Source: Fidelibacterota bacterium
GTDB taxonomy: Bacteria > Fidelibacterota > JAANXI01
Assembly (NCBI GenBank): GCA_018263365.1
Contig: JAANXI010000036.1
Span: 1 to 30,000 of the forward strand
DNA: 30,000 nt
Direction of reading: 5' to 3'
Each line of letters begins with the position of its first letter. The first letter of the stretch is position 1. The notes beneath the pieces are model-generated. The model did not search any database and was not told the DNA's origin. It saw only the letters and a program-made list of their open reading frames with translations. Made by a program: the position numbers and the translations under genes. This document shows, piece after piece, positions 25,677-30,000 of this stretch.

Positions 25677-26363
25677 ATGGACTTTGAAAACAAACATATC
25701 GAAAAATTTATTGCGGATTCTTTCTCTTTTCGCAGAGATGAAAAGTTCCATTCCCTTGAAATCGCCGGACAATACCGGAAGCAGCTCTCCCTGGCGGCAT
25801 CCGGGAGACAACCGGGAAAATCAAATTTGCAGCGTATTACTGTTCTGGCAAATGATGACGAAAGCATTCTGCTGCGCGTATTTCAGCATCGGCCGACAAC
25901 AGATTATTGGTTATTCCTGCTAGGGAACGATCAGTATAATTTTGATGGTGCACTTCTGTCCACATCGGAGAGTTTGCGATATTTTCTCGTCCGGGATGAT
26001 CAGGAAATACACATTCCGGCAGAGGCAGAGGTTAATCCTGTAGAAGCCCCATTATTTTTGACGTTTCCGGACGATCGGGCCGAATTATCCATTCCTGAAC
26101 TTCGGACTTCTACACATACGTCGATAGAATTTTCCCAGGGGCAAAAGATGCAGGTTGAATTCGAATATTCGTCCGAAAATGCTGCCGGAGAGCCGATGGC
26201 GTCTCTTGTCTTTACAAATACAGGCGGGCCGGGCCAACCGGGGAAAATATTGATCGATGCCCCGTCGTTCAGCCGGATGGCACCGCTGTATAATGACCGG
26301 GCAACGATCCGGTCTCCGCAGGAAAAAATTGGGGATTCAGTGCAGTTGTTTTTATACGAGTAA
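25677..26363 (+). CDS. Beta-rich protein of unknown function, paralog B
   Basis: 228 residues, paralogous to the product of 22983-23651 along its length (LAASGRQP, ILLRVFQHR, IPAEAEVNPVEAPLFLTFPDDRAE, FSRMAPLYNDRA, FLYE). No signal peptide or TM segment is seen. The middle part after about residue 130 differs most, including a Gly/Pro-rich loop (NTGGPGQPGK), so the two copies have diverged and may have separate partners. It is separated from the Lon-like membrane protein gene by 77 bases and from paralog A by the inverted three-gene module. Only a weak GGAATAG precedes ATG 25677. Confidence 0.75.
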   Translation: MDFENKHIEKFIADSFSFRRDEKFHSLEIAGQYRKQLSLAASGRQPGKSNLQRITVLANDDESILLRVFQHRPTTDYWLFLLGNDQYNFDGALLSTSESLRYFLVRDDQEIHIPAEAEVNPVEAPLFLTFPDDRAELSIPELRTSTHTSIEFSQGQKMQVEFEYSSENAAGEPMASLVFTNTGGPGQPGKILIDAPSFSRMAPLYNDRATIRSPQEKIGDSVQLFLYE

Positions 26364-26440
26364 ACAAGCTCGTCCTCAATAGCGTAACAACTGATGTAGC
26401 AAATAATTCCGTACTTAACCCGTGGTGATTGTAGCGTAAC

Positions 26441-28720
26441 ATGTCTGCAAAATCGCTTGTGCAGTTTGAGCACAATTTTGAACGTCACATCGAAGCACTG
26501 GAAAAAACGCCCTGGGGAACGCTGCAAATTACAATCCTGGAACAATTAATCCGGGAAATAACGGCAAATTTTAGCGGGATAGAGCAGTTCTCGTATTTCA
26601 CGGAAATCGCCCCGTATCTCATTCATGTATTTATGACATCTGAATTTCAGCTCGGCTATACGGATCCTGCCATTATTTCCAGATTCTTAAACCACATCAG
26701 GAAGGAACAATTTCTCTGGCAAGTTCCGGGCCCGGAAGATCGAAAGACAATCATCCGAACCGGAATTCGCAGTATTGCGAGAGGTTACTTTCGCCTGCAA
26801 GAATTTGATAAGCTCTCACGGTTTCTCACAGAGCAACAGGTAGTCGACTCTGAAATATCGAAATCAGCGCCGGGGGTAAACCGGGAAAAGTATTGGGGTG
26901 CACTACGCGATCATTTGCCGGAATTTCTCTTTAATGCGCTTTGGCGGGAGCAGGCCCCGCCGGATTATTATTCCGATACGATCATGGGATTATTTGCCAT
27001 CCGGTGGCAGGAATATCGAGTTGGAGCAATCGGAAAAATATCTCTGGAAGACCTTTCTCTTACGAATGAAAAGGCCCAGGATCAAATCCGGATTGCCACC
27101 CATTTGGTAAACGACAATGATATTATCGGAGTGCAGGCCAGAGACGTATGTAACTATCTGCGAAGCCGAATGGCTATTCCGGGGAAACACCGGCTCACGC
27201 TGCGCTATAGTATTGACCAGCCTGTTTCATTATTGACCGGGAATTCGGTTGGGTTGGCTCTCTCCCTGTTAGGGGAAATCGGCCTCAGAAATTTCCGGGG
27301 AAATTTATCATGGGAAACCCAGGTCAATGAGCGGGTCATGTTTACCGGTGCTGTGGATAGCGCCGGGAATGTGAGTGAAATAGAAGATCAGGACATTCCG
27401 GAAAAAATTGAATCAGCATTTTTCGGTCCGGCGGATTCGGTGGTCTTGCCGGAGGAACACGCTCCGACCGCCCGTAACACAGTGGCGGAGCTCCGGCAAC
27501 GGTATCCGAACCGTGAAATAGAGATCCTCCCGGTTGACCGGATATCACGGTTGCATGATAATCCGGTAGTAATACGCAGCACCAAACGAAGTATTGGGGA
27601 GAGAGCACGCCGGTTTTTTAATGCACATATTGTTCTCATTAGTTTCCTGATAGTGCTGGCGTTTTCAGTTGGCAGTATCGTGCTGTATGAGGAGGTAATA
27701 AAAGAATCCCCTCCGGCCAGGGTAGAAACCCTCAAAAACAGCCTCGCGGTCAAAAACAATTTCGGATTAATCCTGTGGGAATCGGAACCCTTCGGCGCCC
27801 GCGAGAATGCCGGGCGGGCCAGAGAATTGGCCCGGATTGTGGATTTGGACGGAGACGGAGTGAAGGAAGTATTGCTGTGTTACGATGAATCCACCATCCA
27901 GGGATTTCGCAGTTCCATTGTGTGTTATACCAAACATGGAGAAATCCTGTGGCAACGGAATATCTATTTCCCCGTTCGGTACCAACAAAAGACCATAACG
28001 AGCCTGACACGGGTCGACGATTTACGTCTCACCGATTTTAACGGGGATGGAACAGCGGAAATTGTCAGCATCATCCGAACGCCTGCTGATTTTCCAACCC
28101 GGGTCATGGTGCTTAACTCCAAAGGGAAGCCGGTGACGGATTATTGGCATTCCGGGCGCCTGAATACGACTATTGTCTCCGGGGATGTGTATCCGAACAA
28201 TGATACAAATGAGTTAGTACTCTGGGGATCGAACGCGGAATATAAAACAGGCGTTGTGCTGGCGCTGGATCCGTTCCGGACCCGCGGCACATCCCATCAG
28301 AATCAACAATATTTTATTCCCAGGGATATTCAACCGGGAAATGAAATATTTTATCTCCGGTTCCCGGAAACGCCGTTTCTTTCAAAGTTCACATCTGATT
28401 TGACAGCACTAGCCAGTCCCTGGGATGGGAAGTCGTTTTTAGTTCGCCTGGTCAACGAGATCTCACGCAAATATTTTGATGACGCACTGGCCGGTGGGAT
28501 CTACTACAAAATCGGACAACACTTTCGTATTGATTCTGTCAGCATCTCCCGGCGATTTTATGATTTACGGGAGCAGGCATTGCCGGCATATCCGGAAATC
28601 CAAAACACAATTGATCTGATCGACGAATACAGAAGGGTGCAATATTTTGACGGTGAAAGCTGGGTGACTGATCCAACGATCAACCGAATATACCTCAATA
28701 GTTTGACTTCATCGGAATAG
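26441..28720 (+). CDS. Membrane protein with Lon-type protease-like domain and FG-GAP/VCBS-like repeats
   Basis: 759 residues. A helical N-terminus (1-about 200) of unknown type is followed by a Lon S16-like domain (about 230-375). LTGNSVGLAL places Ser269 at the Lon Ser position. TGAVDSAGNVSEI plus IPEKIES places Lys322 at the Lon Lys, and VVLPEEHAPTA and EILPVDRISRL match the Lon tail. Then come a basic stretch, one TM helix (about 396-416), and an outer region with two DxDGDG-like calcium-type loops (468 on, VDLDGDGVKEVLL; 532 on, TDFNGDGTAEIVS), as in FG-GAP/VCBS propellers. Positive-inside charge puts the Lon domain in the cytoplasm and the repeats outside. No ATPase domain exists. The stop is 5 bases from the convergent ychF stop. 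It may be a regulated membrane protease or a catalytically weak sensor; activity is unproven. Confidence 0.72.
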   Translation: MSAKSLVQFEHNFERHIEALEKTPWGTLQITILEQLIREITANFSGIEQFSYFTEIAPYLIHVFMTSEFQLGYTDPAIISRFLNHIRKEQFLWQVPGPEDRKTIIRTGIRSIARGYFRLQEFDKLSRFLTEQQVVDSEISKSAPGVNREKYWGALRDHLPEFLFNALWREQAPPDYYSDTIMGLFAIRWQEYRVGAIGKISLEDLSLTNEKAQDQIRIATHLVNDNDIIGVQARDVCNYLRSRMAIPGKHRLTLRYSIDQPVSLLTGNSVGLALSLLGEIGLRNFRGNLSWETQVNERVMFTGAVDSAGNVSEIEDQDIPEKIESAFFGPADSVVLPEEHAPTARNTVAELRQRYPNREIEILPVDRISRLHDNPVVIRSTKRSIGERARRFFNAHIVLISFLIVLAFSVGSIVLYEEVIKESPPARVETLKNSLAVKNNFGLILWESEPFGARENAGRARELARIVDLDGDGVKEVLLCYDESTIQGFRSSIVCYTKHGEILWQRNIYFPVRYQQKTITSLTRVDDLRLTDFNGDGTAEIVSIIRTPADFPTRVMVLNSKGKPVTDYWHSGRLNTTIVSGDVYPNNDTNELVLWGSNAEYKTGVVLALDPFRTRGTSHQNQQYFIPRDIQPGNEIFYLRFPETPFLSKFTSDLTALASPWDGKSFLVRLVNEISRKYFDDALAGGIYYKIGQHFRIDSVSISRRFYDLREQALPAYPEIQNTIDLIDEYRRVQYFDGESWVTDPTINRIYLNSLTSSE

Positions 28721-28725
28721 CACTC

Positions 28726-29826
28726 TTACACGTTAAACCGGAAGAAAATAACATCGCCGTCCTGCACAATATAGTCCCGCCCTTCCTGTCGAATTAGCCC
28801 TTTGTCCCGTAACGCTTTTTCTGAACCGTGCTCGTCGATATGGTAAAACTGAAAAACCTCCGCCGTAATAAATCCGCGCTGAAAGTCGGTATGTACCACC
28901 CCGGCTGCTTGTGGGGCGGTTGCACCTTCCTGTACTGTCCAGGCATGGGCTTCGTTCCTGTTGACGGTAAAAAACGTAATGAGCTGTAGCAGGGAATATC
29001 CTGCATTGATTAATTTGTGCAGACCTGGTTCTTCGAGCCCGAATTCAGTCAGAAATTCGCCTTTTTCGTCATCGGAAAGTGCTGCAATATCGGCTTCAAG
29101 TTTACCGCATAACGTAATGGCTTCCGCGCCGACGTCATTGGCATGGGCCAGCACCTCTTTGGTATATTCACTGGGCGTATCTGCAAGAATTTCATCCTCG
29201 CTAACATTGGCAACATACAGCACCTTTTTAGCGGATAACAGAAACAGCGGATGCAGGTACTCGCGTTCAGATTCCTTCAGTGACATAGTCCGGATCGGAT
29301 TGCCACCGGAGAGATGCTCGTAAGCCTGCTGAAAAACCTGCTGTTTGGCGAGAGCCTCTTTGTCTCCGGTTTTGGCGGGTTTCTCCAGTTTATCGAGCTG
29401 CTTTTCCAGCGATTCCATATCCCGCAGATATAATTCTGTGTTGATGGTTTCGATATCTTCCGCGGGATCAACCTCTCCGTTCACATGCGTGATATTGCCA
29501 TCGTCAAAGCACCGCACGATGTGAGCAATGGCGTCCACCTGCCGGATTTGCCCAAGGAATTGATTTCCCAGGCCCTCGCCTTTGCTGGCGCCCCGTACTA
29601 GTCCGGCAATATCCACGAACTGCAGAGTCGTTGGCGTCTTTTCTTTCGGCTGATAGATTTCGTACAGGCGGTCCAGTCTGGGATCCGGCACTTCCACGAC
29701 ACCGACGTTAGGATCCACGGTACAGAACGGATAATTTTCCGCCGGGACTTCGGTCGCGGTTAACGCGTTAAAAATCGTGGATTTTCCGACATTCGGCAAT
29801 CCGACGATTCCACATTGAAAACCCAT
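28726..29826 (-). CDS. ychF: YchF/OLA1-type translation-associated ATPase
   Basis: This is a conserved P-loop NTPase of the Obg-related YchF group that binds ribosomes and prefers ATP. About 366 residues. The start MGFQCGIVGLPNVGKST (P-loop at 9-17) matches the usual YchF N-terminus, with ENYPFCT, FVDIAGLVRGASKGEGLGNQFL, a NVSE nucleotide-specificity motif, a central coiled-coil segment and the C-terminal TGS domain (from about 280: FFTVNRNEAHAWTV ... FFRFNV). ATG 29826 is chosen over the upstream 29856 because of this match and an AGGAAAG about 8 bases ahead. It is a housekeeping gene that marks the right border of the accessory island. Confidence 0.93.
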   Translation of the reverse strand: MGFQCGIVGLPNVGKSTIFNALTATEVPAENYPFCTVDPNVGVVEVPDPRLDRLYEIYQPKEKTPTTLQFVDIAGLVRGASKGEGLGNQFLGQIRQVDAIAHIVRCFDDGNITHVNGEVDPAEDIETINTELYLRDMESLEKQLDKLEKPAKTGDKEALAKQQVFQQAYEHLSGGNPIRTMSLKESEREYLHPLFLLSAKKVLYVANVSEDEILADTPSEYTKEVLAHANDVGAEAITLCGKLEADIAALSDDEKGEFLTEFGLEEPGLHKLINAGYSLLQLITFFTVNRNEAHAWTVQEGATAPQAAGVVHTDFQRGFITAEVFQFYHIDEHGSEKALRDKGLIRQEGRDYIVQDGDVIFFRFNV

Positions 29827-30000
29827 GGCATTCTTTCCTGATTCCGTGGCATTCATTGACGTTATTACTTTACCCTAAATTAAGCGATTTTGTGCGGCGA
29901 TCTGCACCAATCTGTTGAGCGCGAAGGCTCCGTGAAATCCTCGACAGACCCTCCGGGTATGCCTTCGGTTTCCCAAAACCCTTTTCATCTCAACATCTTG
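29827..30000. other. Window edge, no gene assigned
   Basis: The ychF promoter and leader must lie in the first part. Further right a minus-strand frame of about 37 codons (ending near 29878) is Arg-rich and could be the tail of a gene or a repeat; I cannot recognise it. The 'cctccgggtatgccttcggtttcc' text lacks obvious coding character. Confidence 0.4.

Noticed and set aside
27395..27412. Loss of the catalytic lysine in the Lon-like domain (Pro at the first Lys of GGLKEK)
   Set aside because: The catalytic Lys of E. coli Lon is the second one in GGLKEK (Lys722), which aligns with Lys322 here, so the dyad appears retained.
1..30000. tRNA, rRNA, insertion sequences or phage genes
   Set aside because: None of the recognisable sequences or protein families (transposase, integrase, capsid) were seen on either strand.

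Overview
The window looks like bacterial chromosome from the FCB side of the tree (a Calditrichota-, Marinimicrobia- or KSB1-like lineage is a reasonable guess). The main clue is a C-terminal secretion/sorting-type domain (NQNYPNPFN ... GVYIYRLEAG ... KKMVFLK) near 8.2-8.5 kb. Others are a two-subunit 2-oxoacid:ferredoxin oxidoreductase, a two-subunit class I Fe-S fumarase, and many short dispersed repeats in the gaps between genes. Those enzymes suggest an anaerobic or low-oxygen lifestyle. This assignment is inference; no rRNA or other phylogenetic marker was read. No rRNA, tRNA, CRISPR array or insertion sequence was seen.

Layout. 0.3-7.5 kb (minus strand): a PlsB-like acyltransferase, then an apparent envelope/lipid-transport operon read as TetR regulator > RND/MMPL exporter > LolA-like periplasmic protein > outer-membrane beta-barrel. 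7.5-8.5 kb (plus): a frameshifted, 5'-truncated remnant of a secreted protein. 8.6-12.2 kb (plus): selD, whose true N-terminus contains an in-frame TGA at the catalytic cysteine position followed by a good bacterial SECIS hairpin, then a Lon-like AAA protease. 12.9-17.1 kb (plus): korA-korB and the two fumarase subunits, closed by a strong terminator. 17.4-18.1 kb: an SDR oxidoreductase. 18.3-21.7 kb (minus): the beta-oxidation pair fadI-fadJ.

21.9-28.7 kb is an accessory island between fadI and ychF. Its plus-strand genes are a helical protein of unknown function, two paralogous beta-rich proteins, and a 759-aa membrane protein. The last combines a helical N-terminus, a Lon-type Ser-Lys protease-like domain without an ATPase, one transmembrane helix, and FG-GAP/VCBS-type Asp-rich repeats predicted to lie outside the membrane. 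Inserted in the opposite direction between the two paralogs is a compact three-gene module: a small conserved Cys-containing protein, a multi-pass membrane protein and a membrane-anchored double-PAS protein with no output domain. This island is the best candidate for an undescribed system; I can describe its parts but not prove a function. The window ends with ychF (minus).

Intergenic DNA is unusually rich in dispersed repeats and palindromes: a 48-bp direct repeat at 2.2 and 12.6 kb, a GACGCGAARTCGCAAAG repeat at 0.03 and 1.97 kb, a 119-bp double-hairpin element inside the exporter operon, and an 11-bp-stem palindrome at 17.25 kb.
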